This document shows positions 48,887 through 57,536 of a stretch of DNA of 64,000 nucleotides, piece by piece; position 1 is the stretch's first letter; every line of letters starts with the position of its first letter. The translations under genes were made by a program, and so were the position numbers. This DNA is from Halobacillus litoralis (lineage in GTDB: Bacteria; Bacillota; Bacilli; Bacillales; Halobacillaceae), in NCBI RefSeq assembly GCF_009856415.1, contig NZ_WMEZ01000001.1:1016063-1080062 (forward strand), written 5' to 3'. The notes below the pieces were generated by a model. It had not been told where the DNA came from and did no database searches. It worked only from the letters and a program-made list of their open reading frames with translations.

Positions 48887-49955
48887 AACTCAGTGATACA
48901 CTGCTCATAAGACCAAGGTATAAGCACCATACAACCATTGCACTGATGAAAAAAGTACCCGCCAGCGAGTTGCGCTTGATCATCACCCCTGTAAACAGCA
49001 GGAAAATAAACGACAAAGCCAAAGAGGCTACACTAATCAGATTCGGTGCAAGGGTCAATGGGCCGACCCCGTCAACCGTTGTAAAGAGACGAAACAGGAC
49101 AGAAGGTTCCTGTTGCTCCAGTGTTTGTGCAATATTATGCGGCGTTTCCTGTTCAGTCATGTATCCTGTAATCGTATAGACGAAAACCACCAGAATACTT
49201 TCCGCTTTCCACCAGCGTTTGGGTGAGAAATCTGGGTCTTCCGCTACTAAGCGCTTCATGAGAAAACCATTGACGAAAGCAAACAACAGGAGAACAATAA
49301 ACAAAAGATGTTTGACCAACAACGCCTGACCATAGGAAAGCATCCATGAACCTACGATACTCTCTGATAATAGTAAACTCATGGCTACTCCAGTCAACAT
49401 GATCCATACCATGCAGCCGATGGCTACCTTCGTAAACCAGTTCACAAAGGATTCCCAACGGTGCTCCCGATCAGAAAAAAAGCTCACTACGAGTAATATC
49501 CCGGACCATACACCTACAGCGATAAAATGAATCGTATGAAAGAGTGCCCCTTGAAGAGAATTGGTGCTCGCGGAATGCCCCGTAATACTTTGAGTGAGAA
49601 TCATCCCCACAATGAATAATAAACTGAATGAATAGACGATTTTAGGACTTTTAACCGTATTCAATAAAACCACATGAAGAACAGACAAGGAAAATAGAAG
49701 AAGCCATGCCTGTCCTCCCTTTAACTGGGTAACCACATGAATAAGACTCGACAAAAAGCTGCCGTCGCGATATCCCTGAAGCATGACGGATAACTCTATA
49801 ATTGGAAATAGAGCTAAAACAGGCACAGTCAGAGTGACAAGTGTCCAAGTCTTTTTACGATGAGCAAGCTTTTCATCCGAAAGGGACAAGATACTTGCTC
49901 CGATAAGAATGGAGAGACAAGCATAGAGACCTCCATTAGTTAACGCATGAATCAT
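48885..49955 (-). CDS. CopD-family copper resistance membrane protein
   Basis: 356 residues, about nine helices. It shows TQSITGHSASTNSLQGALFHTIHFIAVGVWSG (His-rich metal region shared with CopD/YcnJ) and LLVKHLLFIVLLLFAFVNGF. CopD proteins work with CopC in copper uptake or delivery across the membrane. The start overlaps the upstream CopC stop (ATGA), so the two are coupled. Together the pair equals a split YcnJ of B. subtilis. Confidence 0.82.
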   Translation of the reverse strand: MIHALTNGGLYACLSILIGASILSLSDEKLAHRKKTWTLVTLTVPVLALFPIIELSVMLQGYRDGSFLSSLIHVVTQLKGGQAWLLLFSLSVLHVVLLNTVKSPKIVYSFSLLFIVGMILTQSITGHSASTNSLQGALFHTIHFIAVGVWSGILLVVSFFSDREHRWESFVNWFTKVAIGCMVWIMLTGVAMSLLLSESIVGSWMLSYGQALLVKHLLFIVLLLFAFVNGFLMKRLVAEDPDFSPKRWWKAESILVVFVYTITGYMTEQETPHNIAQTLEQQEPSVLFRLFTTVDGVGPLTLAPNLISVASLALSFIFLLFTGVMIKRNSLAGTFFISAMVVWCLYLGLMSSVSLS

Positions 49956-50524
49956 GACTTTTTCCTAATCCCCAGAAATACAAGCACAGCCGTAACCAAA
50001 ATTCCGAATCCAAGTACTGGTACAATCCAGACCATTGATTCATTCCCCTGGTTGGACGCTGCCACTTGGTCACTTTCAGTAGCTTCTCCGCTCGTGTTTT
50101 CATCTTCACCTGAAGTGGTTGATGGTTCCTCTGTTTCGGTGTCCTCTTCAGGTGCAGTTGCCGCTTCTTTCACTGTATAGGTATAGGTCAACTGATTTTC
50201 CATGACGTGCCCGTCTTCCCCGATGATGCTGTAGAAGACCTCGATGTCCCCACTACCTACTCCTTCAGGAATACTGAATTCAATGACATTTTCAGGGGAA
50301 TGGGTATAGCTTTCTATTTTGAAATCCTCCCCATCTTCGCCTGTAACCGTCAGGTCGGTAGGCTCCTGCACTTTTGAGTCAAAGGTGAGCGTAACAATTG
50401 GGTTTTCAGGGGTTAACGCCCCTCCTGATTCAGGTTCTGAGCTTTCAAGATGAGTGTGTGCCCCTACCATCGTTGGCAGTGCAAATACAATAAGTAAACA
50501 AAACATAATAGGTATATATTTCAT
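49952..50524 (-). CDS. CopC-domain copper-binding protein, membrane-anchored
   Basis: 190 residues. A signal peptide (LLIVFALPTMVGAHTHLESS) is cut so that the mature protein starts AHTHLESS, the copper-ligand start of CopC. The beta-sandwich follows through PTDLTVTGEDGEDF and FYSIIGEDGHVMENQLTYTY, with the second His ligand in EDGHVM. A Glu/Thr-rich linker and a C-terminal anchor (WIVPVLGFGILVTAVLVFLG) hold it outside the membrane. AAAGGAG precedes ATG. First gene of a copC-copD pair. Confidence 0.88.
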   Translation of the reverse strand: MKYIPIMFCLLIVFALPTMVGAHTHLESSEPESGGALTPENPIVTLTFDSKVQEPTDLTVTGEDGEDFKIESYTHSPENVIEFSIPEGVGSGDIEVFYSIIGEDGHVMENQLTYTYTVKEAATAPEEDTETEEPSTTSGEDENTSGEATESDQVAASNQGNESMVWIVPVLGFGILVTAVLVFLGIRKKS

Positions 50525-50647
50525 GGTCCTACTCCTTTTTCTTTTATAAAGACTACGAATTCAAAGGAGCGATGGTTCACTCCATCTCTCATTTAATCAG
50601 AGCAAGGATAGGAATACCAGAGGAAAACATGGACAATTTGGTGAACA

Positions 50648-50680
50648 ATAAAACCTCGATACACGAGCTTCAAGGTTTTG
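50648..50680 (-). terminator. Probable terminator after the S51 peptidase gene
   Basis: AAAACCTTGAAGCTC-type stem closing on CGAGGTTTTATT on the minus strand, 13 bases past the stop codon. Confidence 0.6.
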
Positions 50681-50692
50681 TCTAGAACCTTT

Positions 50693-51322
50693 TCATTGAG
50701 AGGGTTCAGCTATTATGTTTTTCTTTCCTCTATTAAATGTATAAATACCACCACTGATTTTCTCTATACGCCTATCAGAAACAAGTACAGATCCACCGTT
50801 TTCCATAGCGAGGATTTGCAATCGATCTTTCTTTGTGACTCGAACGATTTCATTCTCGTTCTCAGGCTTGTAGTGACACCAGATCCTGTAGTCCTCCACA
50901 AGATTCAGAGCTTCTTCTCCTCCTGAAAGGGCCTTTCCGAACAGCATTGCACCTGCACTTTGACCGAAAATGACGCCGCCTTGTTTGTAATAATCCAGGA
51001 GAACTCGGTCGAATCCACTTACATGCATCAACCTTCGCAGCTTTAATGAACAACCTCCGCTGATGTAGACACCCGAAAACGCTTGAATCTCTTCGAGTGA
51101 ATGATTGTTAAGTTCCGTCCACATTTCAAACTGATCCACACCATACGGCTTCAGACAACGTTTTATGTAACGGAAACTCTCTGCGTGAGGCCGCTGTTCA
51201 GGGTCCCCGGCGACAGGGATATAAAGAAGCGGTCCTTTTTGGCCAAGCCTTTCTGCGAACGCTCCATGAGCTTTCTCGTTCTGCCCTGCACTTCCGCCAC
51301 CAGAAAGAATCAATGTTCCCAT
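50693..51322 (-). CDS. S51-family peptidase / type 1 glutamine amidotransferase-like protein
   Basis: 209 residues. It shows TLILSGGGSAGQNEKAHGAF, ISGGCSLKLRRLMHVSGF, and the nucleophile elbow GGVIFGQSAGAMLFGKAL (catalytic serine in QSAGA). S51 enzymes include alpha-aspartyl dipeptidase and cyanophycinase, and the B. subtilis relative is YgaJ. There is no signal peptide. ATG 51322 follows AAGGTGTGG. The natural substrate is not clear. Monocistronic. Confidence 0.83.
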   Translation of the reverse strand: MGTLILSGGGSAGQNEKAHGAFAERLGQKGPLLYIPVAGDPEQRPHAESFRYIKRCLKPYGVDQFEMWTELNNHSLEEIQAFSGVYISGGCSLKLRRLMHVSGFDRVLLDYYKQGGVIFGQSAGAMLFGKALSGGEEALNLVEDYRIWCHYKPENENEIVRVTKKDRLQILAMENGGSVLVSDRRIEKISGGIYTFNRGKKNIIAEPSQ

Positions 51323-51485
51323 TCCACCACACCTTTCCATAAGACATGTACAAATGAATAACCCCCTCATTTATTACCAATTATTTCAAATGTTCAACAA
51401 ATACTCAATCTTTCATTTAACCAAGAATATGACAGACGTGATACGATACGATTAATGATTGATAGAAAAAGGAGACCACGAAATC

Positions 51486-52013
51486 ATGTACAAAATTCTT
51501 ACAGGAATCTTCTTGTTGACCACCCTCGTCTTCGCTTACCTTTGGTTCGATACGACCAGGTCTTCAGAGATCGACACGTTTACAAGAGATGCAGCCACAT
51601 CCGCAGTGTCCGAACTTCCCTTTCGTATCGAAGACGTCACCCTTTCCTTTGAGTCGTTTCATAGCGAAGAAGATGAAAAAGCAAAGTTCTACGCAGAGAC
51701 ACTGCTCACGCGCAGCCTCCAGCAACTGACCGGTAATCAAAGACTATTGAATGCTGCTGAACGATCGAATGAGTTGGAAAAAGGATGGTTCCGTGATTAC
51801 TCGAATGAGTTGTTCAAACTTCGATCGGTGATTACCACGGAGTCATTTGAAGATGAGGAATCAGACAAAGTGGAGGAAATCACAGCTGCATTAAAACAGA
51901 TCCACACCGACGTACAGTATATCGTGGAAAAAGATTCTTTTACGGTATCTGACAAGGAAAAAATGGAGGCCCTGACAGAAACAATCCGTTCCTTTAATGA
52001 TCAGTTTCTATAA
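51486..52013 (+). CDS. Hypothetical membrane-anchored extracytoplasmic protein
   Basis: 175 residues. MYKILTGIFLLTTLVFAYLW is an uncleaved N-terminal anchor or signal peptide, followed by an acidic, helical domain with many Glu/Asp/Lys (FHSEEDEKAKFYAETLLTRS). No lipobox and no cysteines. An AAAGGAG lies 11 bases before ATG 51486. I do not recognise a family. Acidic surface composition suits an exported protein of a halophile. It has no visible terminator before the repeat element at 52050. Confidence 0.6.
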   Translation: MYKILTGIFLLTTLVFAYLWFDTTRSSEIDTFTRDAATSAVSELPFRIEDVTLSFESFHSEEDEKAKFYAETLLTRSLQQLTGNQRLLNAAERSNELEKGWFRDYSNELFKLRSVITTESFEDEESDKVEEITAALKQIHTDVQYIVEKDSFTVSDKEKMEALTETIRSFNDQFL

Positions 52014-52049
52014 TAGGGTATCCATAGTAGTTATTAAACTAAATAGCAG

Positions 52050-52511
52050 GATTGTGGAAGACTCGATTTCGAGACTTTTGTGGGAGTTTAGGGGCTGCGG
52101 GGAATGACTCGCTTTCCGCGGGAGTCTCGCCATTCCCCTCCGCCCCTTTGCCATGGAAGATTCCAGAAACCACTTCCGCAATAATCAGTATTTATGATTG
52201 AAGAAGCGGATCGTATAAACCGCTCCAGAGTACGTAAAGGCTTGATACAGAGCACTTCATACTTATAACGGTTTGATAGTGGGGAGACAGTCCAACTTGG
52301 TACAGGGGTTCGTTTCTCCCTTACGTGGAATGGGGTGGTTGGGAAGCTGCGAGACTCCCGTGGGAGAAGGAGATTGGCGAGATCCCGCAGGACGCAGTCC
52401 GAGGAAGCTCGGCGCTCCCCCACAGGAAAGCGAGTGGCTTCCCAGTCACCCCTAACCCTCAACCAGGCAACGAAACCCCGGAAACATCTCGAAACTGAGT
52501 CTTCCACAATC
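52050..52511. repeat. MITE-like repeat element, copy 4 (shortened A-arm and B-arm)
   Basis: About 460 bp. The ends are the longest inverted pair of the family, GATTGTGGAAGACTCGATTTC on the left (first 20 matched) against GATTGTGGAAGACTCAGTTT read from the right. The A-arm (52080-52150) has lost its middle, joining GCTTTCCGCGGG directly to AGTCTCGCCATTCCCCTCC. The B-arm (52320-52450) is complete. Orientation is as in copy 1. Confidence 0.78.
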
Positions 52512-52542
52512 GGGAGCTTATATGGAAGTGAATAAATGATAT

Positions 52543-52580
52543 TAAAAAAGCGAACGCCTCGCGATGAGGGTTCGCTTTTC
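52543..52580 (-). terminator. Terminator of ppaC
   Basis: AAAAGCGAACGCCTC pairs with GAGGGTTCGCTTTT (one bulge), TTTTTT follows on the minus strand, 3 bases past the stop codon. Confidence 0.88.
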
Positions 52581-52583
52581 TTC

Positions 52584-53510
52584 TTATCCGAAATACGTGT
52601 TCAATGGAGGTACGATCTGTTTCTTACGGGAGACGACACCTTTCAAGACAGCCTGATTGCCATCCAGCTCCGTTTCGAAAGCTTTCGCAACCGCTTCTTT
52701 TTCATTACCGACTGCGACGACTGTTGAGTCACTTTCCAGAATGTCTGTAACGACAAGCAGGAACAAGTCCAAATCTTTTTCGGAAACGTTCTTTTCAATC
52801 GCTGCTTCAAGCTCGCTCTTACGGGAAAGCACATCGTCTGTATCGACGGTGTTCACTTGAGCGATTTCTACTTTTTTATCGCCCATATTGAAGCCTTTCG
52901 CATCCAGAGAGATTAATTCTTCCGCAGTCTTGTCACTGATATCCGCGCCTGCTTTCAACATTTTCAGGCCATATTCTTCAGCATCGACACCAGCGATCGC
53001 CGCAAGTTCTTCAGCAGCTTTACGATCTTCGTCCGTGCATGTCGGGGATTTGAATAAAAGTGAATCGGAAATGATCGCAGACAGCATCAGTCCTGCCATC
53101 GGCTTCGAAACCTGCTGTCCTTTTTCCTTATACAGCTTGTTCAAAATCGTTGCTGTACATCCGACTGGCTCGGCACGATAGTAAAGAGGGCTTTTCGTTT
53201 CGAAGTTTGCGATACGGTGGTGGTCGATAACCTCAAGCACCTGCACCTCATCAATATCTCCAGCACTCTGCTGGCGCTCGTTGTGATCGACAAGGATGAC
53301 CTGTTCAACTTCATCAGAGACACGCTCAACAAGACGTGGCGCATCGACATTGAACTGATCCAAGGCAAATTGAGTTTCTCCATTTACTTCCCCAAGACGA
53401 ACCGCTTCTACCTCTTCGCCAAGGGCTTTTTTCAATTCAGCGTACACTAGAGCTGAAGTAATCGTATCCGTATCCGGGTTCTTGTGCCCGAAAATCAAAG
53501 TTTTGCTCAC
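52584..53510 (-). CDS. ppaC: Manganese-dependent inorganic pyrophosphatase (family II)
   Basis: 308 residues. DHH-family motifs are [26 protein letters not shown] and [15 protein letters not shown] (DHH), and the C-terminal substrate site has [13 protein letters not shown]. It hydrolyses pyrophosphate with Mn2+ to drive biosynthesis. The start is GTG 53510 with AAGGAAG 6 bases away; upstream in-frame codons lack a site. Length equals the B. subtilis enzyme. Monocistronic. Confidence 0.95.
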   Translation of the reverse strand: MSKTLIFGHKNPDTDTITSALVYAELKKALGEEVEAVRLGEVNGETQFALDQFNVDAPRLVERVSDEVEQVILVDHNERQQSAGDIDEVQVLEVIDHHRIANFETKSPLYYRAEPVGCTATILNKLYKEKGQQVSKPMAGLMLSAIISDSLLFKSPTCTDEDRKAAEELAAIAGVDAEEYGLKMLKAGADISDKTAEELISLDAKGFNMGDKKVEIAQVNTVDTDDVLSRKSELEAAIEKNVSEKDLDLFLLVVTDILESDSTVVAVGNEKEAVAKAFETELDGNQAVLKGVVSRKKQIVPPLNTYFG

Positions 53511-53626
53511 AAAAATCTTCCTTTCTTTATCAAGGGTATGTAGGATGGCTTGTCCGTCTCGATTATAAAATAGATTGCAGCCATAGTCCATCTTCTCCTA
53601 TCATTCCCCTTAATATGGAAGGAAAA

Positions 53627-54019
53627 CTATTCTTTTTCGAACCCTTTTATCAAAAAGTAACCGCATAGAACCTGGATGACTGAACTCACAGAAGGATTAG
53701 TGATCAGTAGATTAGGAAAGAGTGAACCGACAGGGATGACATAAGGTACCATCATCATATATAAAGTAGGAAAAAGAAAAAAGAACCCATACCTTTTCTT
53801 CCATTTCCACTGCCCTCCCTTCTCCCATTTACTGAGAAACCCAGGTAGAGCGTGAATTATTCCTACTGGAACATAGACGAATTGTGAGAAAATAATATAA
53901 AAATAAAAATTTTCTGTCACAAGGGCTGTCCCCTGTACTTTCACTGTAACGATAGAGATAAAAACCAAGTAACCAAAAATGGCCGCAGACTGCATGAATA
54001 CGAGCTTTTTACTGTTCAT
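53627..54019 (-). CDS. Hypothetical four-helix membrane protein
   Basis: 130 residues with helices near 8-27, 38-60, 78-97 and 103-124, and a central basic loop SKWEKGGQWKWKKRYG. GGGGG lies 6 bases before ATG 54019. No family recognised. Monocistronic, convergent on nothing, divergent from glnA. Confidence 0.6.
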   Translation of the reverse strand: MNSKKLVFMQSAAIFGYLVFISIVTVKVQGTALVTENFYFYIIFSQFVYVPVGIIHALPGFLSKWEKGGQWKWKKRYGFFFLFPTLYMMMVPYVIPVGSLFPNLLITNPSVSSVIQVLCGYFLIKGFEKE

Positions 54020-54125
54020 ACAACACCCCCATTACACTTATAATCTACCTTATGTAGCAGGACGAAATTTTTTACTAAATCATAGGTTTAGGAGAAAAAA
54101 ATAAGGGAATTTACATAAAAGGCAT

Positions 54126-54163
54126 TTGAGATTTGTCTACACTATGTGTTAGAATTCCTAACA
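54126..54163 (+). promoter_or_regulatory. glnA promoter with exact GlnR/TnrA-type box
   Basis: TGTTAGAATTCCTAACA (54147-54163) matches the GlnR/TnrA consensus TGTNAN7TNACA exactly and is a perfect palindrome. A TTGAGA -35 (54126-54131) and TTAGAA -10 (54149-54154), 17 bases apart, put the box over the -10, suitable for repression by GlnR. It ends 78 bases before the glnA start. Confidence 0.7.
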
Positions 54164-54241
54164 TAAGAAAAAGTGAGGTACTTATCCAGCACTATTCCGG
54201 ATACACATCTCATAATAAAATTGTTAAAGAGAGGGTAATGT

Positions 54242-55552
54242 ATGACTTACACAAAAGAGCAAATTATTCAGGAAGTAAAAGAAAACAACGTTGAATTTCT
54301 ACTATTAGAATTCACAGATATGTATGGGGATACGAAAAATGTAGAACTACCAGCTGAAGAGCTGGAAATGGTTTTAGACAATGAAGCGATGTTCGACAGT
54401 TCTTCCATTTCCGGTTTCTCTGATATCCAAGAAAGTGACATGTATCTTGTACCAGATCTAGATACATTCCTACTACTTCCTTCTTTGGTCGATGAAGATC
54501 GCAGCGCGCGCTTCATTTGTGATATCTACAAGCCAGATGGCACTCCATTCGAAGGAGACCCTCGTTACATCCTTAAACGCGCAATGAAAGAAGCCGAAGA
54601 CATGGGATACACAGTAAACGTCGGTCCAGAACCAGAATTCTTCCTATTCAAGCTGGACAAAGATGGTTACCCAATCCGCGAAATGAACGACCGCGGTGGA
54701 TACTTCGATGCTTCTCCAAAAGATAAAGGGGATAAAGTACGTCGTGACATCGTTCGTACACTGAAAAAATTCGGTTTCGAAATGGAAGCTTCCCACCACG
54801 AAGTGGCCATGGGTCAGCACGAGATCAACTTCCGTTTTGACAACATGCTGAAAACAGCAGATAACATCCAAACATTCAAAAACGTCGTAAAAGATATTGC
54901 AACTAACCACGATTACCACGCGACATTCATGCCTAAGCCGATCGCAGGTGAGAACGGTTCCGGAATGCACGCACACCTATCCCTATTCAGAGATGGCGAC
55001 AGTGCTTTCTACGATGAAGATGCACAAGATGGCGTTTCTAAAACTATGAAACAGTTCATCGCAGGTATTCTTCACCACGCTCGCGCTATTGCAGCAATTA
55101 CGAACCCGAACGTAAACTCTTATAAGCGTCTCGTTCCTGGTTATGAAGCACCTGTAAGTATTGCATGGTCTCACTCCAACCGTAGCTGTATGGTCCGTGT
55201 ACCAACAACACGTGGTCAAGGTACTCGTTTCGAAGTCCGTAACCCGGACCCGACAGCGAACCCTTACCTGACACTTGCGGTATTGATCCAAGCAGGTCTT
55301 GAAGGTATCCGTAACGAGTATGATGCTGGTGAAGCAGAAAGCCGTAACCTGTATGAAGTTGAGGACGACAGTGTACCAACACTTCCTACGAACTTGAAAG
55401 AAGCACTTTCTGCTCTTAAGAAAGACGAAGTTCTTCTTAAAGCTCTTGGCGATCACACAGCCAATGCGTATATCGAAGACAAAGAAGATGAGTGGACTCA
55501 GTACTCCTTGCAAGTAAGCAAGTGGGAAATCGACAAATATATGAACAAGTAA
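54242..55552 (+). CDS. glnA: Type I glutamine synthetase, stand-alone (GlnA2-like)
   Basis: 436 residues. It has the GSI catalytic motifs NVGPEPEFFLFKLD, SHHEVAMGQHEINF, MPKPIAGENGSGMHAHLSLF, NSYKRLVPGYEAPVSIAW and RVEVR-like RFEVRNPDPTANPYL. It makes glutamine from glutamate and ammonia. In B. subtilis GlnA the feedback-inhibition arginine lies in SSIEGFVRIEESD; here the same segment is SSISGFSDIQESD, so that arginine is missing. There is no glnR neighbour. Codon use is strongly biased, as in highly expressed genes. Halobacillus halophilus is known to have a second, salt-responsive glnA2, which this resembles in context (inference). Confidence 0.9.
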   Translation: MTYTKEQIIQEVKENNVEFLLLEFTDMYGDTKNVELPAEELEMVLDNEAMFDSSSISGFSDIQESDMYLVPDLDTFLLLPSLVDEDRSARFICDIYKPDGTPFEGDPRYILKRAMKEAEDMGYTVNVGPEPEFFLFKLDKDGYPIREMNDRGGYFDASPKDKGDKVRRDIVRTLKKFGFEMEASHHEVAMGQHEINFRFDNMLKTADNIQTFKNVVKDIATNHDYHATFMPKPIAGENGSGMHAHLSLFRDGDSAFYDEDAQDGVSKTMKQFIAGILHHARAIAAITNPNVNSYKRLVPGYEAPVSIAWSHSNRSCMVRVPTTRGQGTRFEVRNPDPTANPYLTLAVLIQAGLEGIRNEYDAGEAESRNLYEVEDDSVPTLPTNLKEALSALKKDEVLLKALGDHTANAYIEDKEDEWTQYSLQVSKWEIDKYMNK

Positions 55553-55560
55553 GAAAGAGA

Positions 55561-55592
55561 AAAGCAGCGCTCCGACGGGGCGCTGCTTTTTT
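55561..55592 (+). terminator. Terminator of glnA
   Basis: AAAGCAGCGC pairs with GCGCTGCTTT, followed by a T-run. Confidence 0.9.
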
Positions 55593-55612
55593 ATGTAGGT
55601 TCTGCGCTTTTT

Positions 55613-55660
55613 CATGCGCGTTCCAGGCTTCTTGCGCGCGATTCAGGCTTCTTGCGCGCG
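55613..55660. repeat. Short 20-bp GC-rich repeat locus related to the 26-kb array
   Basis: About two and a half copies of a 20-bp unit, GCGCGTTCCAGGCTTCTTGC then GCGCGATTCAGGCTTCTTGC, differing from the 26-kb unit mainly in the middle (GCTTCT in place of GCGGTC). It lies between the glnA terminator and the next terminator. Confidence 0.85.
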
Positions 55661-55693
55661 AAAAGGTCATCCTCAAATCGGATGACCTTTTCG
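55659..55693. terminator. Terminator of the PyrD-like fusion gene
   Basis: CGAAAAGGTCATCC pairs perfectly with GGATGACCTTTTCG (14 bp) around 7 bases, 3 bases from the stop codon. Confidence 0.88.
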
Positions 55694-55695
55694 CT

Positions 55696-57459
55696 TCATT
55701 TATTCATCAGATAACGGTAGGACAGAATCAAACCTGCCCCGTAAAAAAACAGCGCGATATACGCAGGCAGCAAGTGGATGAATGTCGTGTACCCGATCAT
55801 GACATGCACAAAAATTCCTGCAGCAAAGGCGGGGATCCCTCCGATTAGGAACATCCACCAAAACCATCGTTTCCCCTGGTGATACCCCCACAAAGCACTC
55901 ATCAGGACGAGCGAGCCAACACTGAAAAGAGCGCTTCCGAATCCGGCACGGTCGTGGGCGATGACGGGAATTAATCGCTCGTTGAAGCTTTGAATCAGTT
56001 CCGGAGGCATACACAGGTACTGAATATCCGTCGGGATAAAGACTCCTGTCACGCCAATATAGGAAATGACGATGCCTCCAAGGACGAAAGCGAACCCCAA
56101 GACAACGAAGCAGAATTGTCCATAAACACCAAGGATCCAGACACGGTCACTATGCCTGTTCTTTGAAGACGGCCTTCCAGAAAGGCCCCTCGATTTGATC
56201 CAACCGGTCACATACAGGGGCAGGAGGATGAGCCAGAATAACAGATGCAGCCAGTCAAAATAGCCGTAACCGATAAAAAAGAGAATACCTAAAAAGCCAG
56301 CTATTGCAGCAAAATCAATCGCTTGTTTCGCCCATTTTTCTCCCTTGGAAACAGCATACCTCGCCAACCACATGTAAATCAGCCCGCCAGAGATCATGGT
56401 GCCGGCGAGGGTCATCCGGTCGTGGGCCATAAACCAAAGAATCCGTTCATTGAACAAAAGCAATTCTTGTCTGGATATTCCGAGAAACGCTTCATCATAA
56501 GGCAGAATGACCGAGGTCAAACTGAACACCAAGGCAAGGATGCCACCTAGAAAAATGGCAAGCCCAAACAGGAAATACCACATCCAGCCCGTCTCCTGAT
56601 GCTGTGATTCTGGTTTTTCATCCAGGAGTGCTTCGTGTATCCGTTTTGGTAATCCAGGACCTGCATCAACGTACCCAGCAGAAAGAAGAACCATCCGGGC
56701 GCCAGCGGAAAGGAGAGTGAGCGCATCTGAGGGTTCCTTTACTCCTCCGACCGTGATTACATCATACTCCTGCAGTTTTTCCAAAGCCCCTTTGTGCGCT
56801 TCTGCACTTCCCTCCCCCTCAGATTCTTCTAAGATGATTCCGGCAGCTCCTTGAAATCTATCTACTTCAGAAACGTCTAAACTGGGAATCCTTAAAAAAA
56901 CGGGTTTAAATCCTGACAGGAAGTCAATAAGGTTTTCATCCCACTCATGATACGCGACACTGAATATTCCATTAAATGACTGTAATGCACTTGCCATTTT
57001 CATCATTTCATTTGGCGCCCCACGCAAATGAAAAAGAAATGGAATGGCTGCATCCACCTTCTCTAGACGACGGACCGTTTCTTCCAGGCCGATCGACTCG
57101 CCCTGATCAGGAAGCTGCAAACGACCTTCCTTTCTTACTGGGTGTTCCCCCTTCTGCGGGCCCAGTGTCACCGGCCCGATTTCAATCATGCTGAATCCAA
57201 GGTTACTAAAGGCCTTTGTCCCTGTTAATCGTGGATCGATTTTTCCCGCTAATCCAACAGGGCCGGTGATTTGCTCGCCCCCTACAGAAGTAGAGAGTCG
57301 TTCAGCGATCTCCTCTCTTCCTAGGAAATGAATGACATGACTGCCTCCTGGAAGAGATGCAATCCGGTTCATATTTTTATGTATAAACTCCCTGGACGTT
57401 ACAGGGGAAAGTTTTGAAAGCCAAGGTTTAAACAACACATGATAAGACCAATCCGGCAT
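55696..57459 (-). CDS. PyrD-like domain fused to a polytopic membrane domain
   Basis: 587 residues. Residues 1-290 resemble class 2 dihydroorotate dehydrogenase: GPVGLAGKIDPRLTGTKAFS, IEIGPVTLGPQKGEHPVRKE, and the FMN-binding end VITVGGVKEPSDALTLLSAG with GPGLPKRIHEALL. The catalytic NxSxPN segment of PyrD is not visible. Residues 305-585 hold about eight helices with two related halves: AHDRMTLAGTMISGGLIYMW and AHDRAGFGSALFSVGSLVLM share an AHDR motif. It may couple flavin redox to a membrane process, but the reaction is unknown. ATG 57459 is 5 bases from AAGGGAG. Confidence 0.75.
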   Translation of the reverse strand: MPDWSYHVLFKPWLSKLSPVTSREFIHKNMNRIASLPGGSHVIHFLGREEIAERLSTSVGGEQITGPVGLAGKIDPRLTGTKAFSNLGFSMIEIGPVTLGPQKGEHPVRKEGRLQLPDQGESIGLEETVRRLEKVDAAIPFLFHLRGAPNEMMKMASALQSFNGIFSVAYHEWDENLIDFLSGFKPVFLRIPSLDVSEVDRFQGAAGIILEESEGEGSAEAHKGALEKLQEYDVITVGGVKEPSDALTLLSAGARMVLLSAGYVDAGPGLPKRIHEALLDEKPESQHQETGWMWYFLFGLAIFLGGILALVFSLTSVILPYDEAFLGISRQELLLFNERILWFMAHDRMTLAGTMISGGLIYMWLARYAVSKGEKWAKQAIDFAAIAGFLGILFFIGYGYFDWLHLLFWLILLPLYVTGWIKSRGLSGRPSSKNRHSDRVWILGVYGQFCFVVLGFAFVLGGIVISYIGVTGVFIPTDIQYLCMPPELIQSFNERLIPVIAHDRAGFGSALFSVGSLVLMSALWGYHQGKRWFWWMFLIGGIPAFAAGIFVHVMIGYTTFIHLLPAYIALFFYGAGLILSYRYLMNK

Positions 57460-57504
57460 ACAATCTCCCTTTTCTTCAAAAATGAAACGCTTCAGATACA
57501 TAAA

Positions 57505-57535
57505 GAAAGAGGCACCGGACCCGGCACCTCTTTTT
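57505..57535 (-). terminator. Terminator of the rsgA paralogue
   Basis: AAAGAGGTGCCGG pairs imperfectly with CCGGTGCCTCTTT; T-run on the minus strand side toward 57505 is short, but the reverse reading has TTTTT. Confidence 0.6.
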
Positions 57536-57536
57536 C

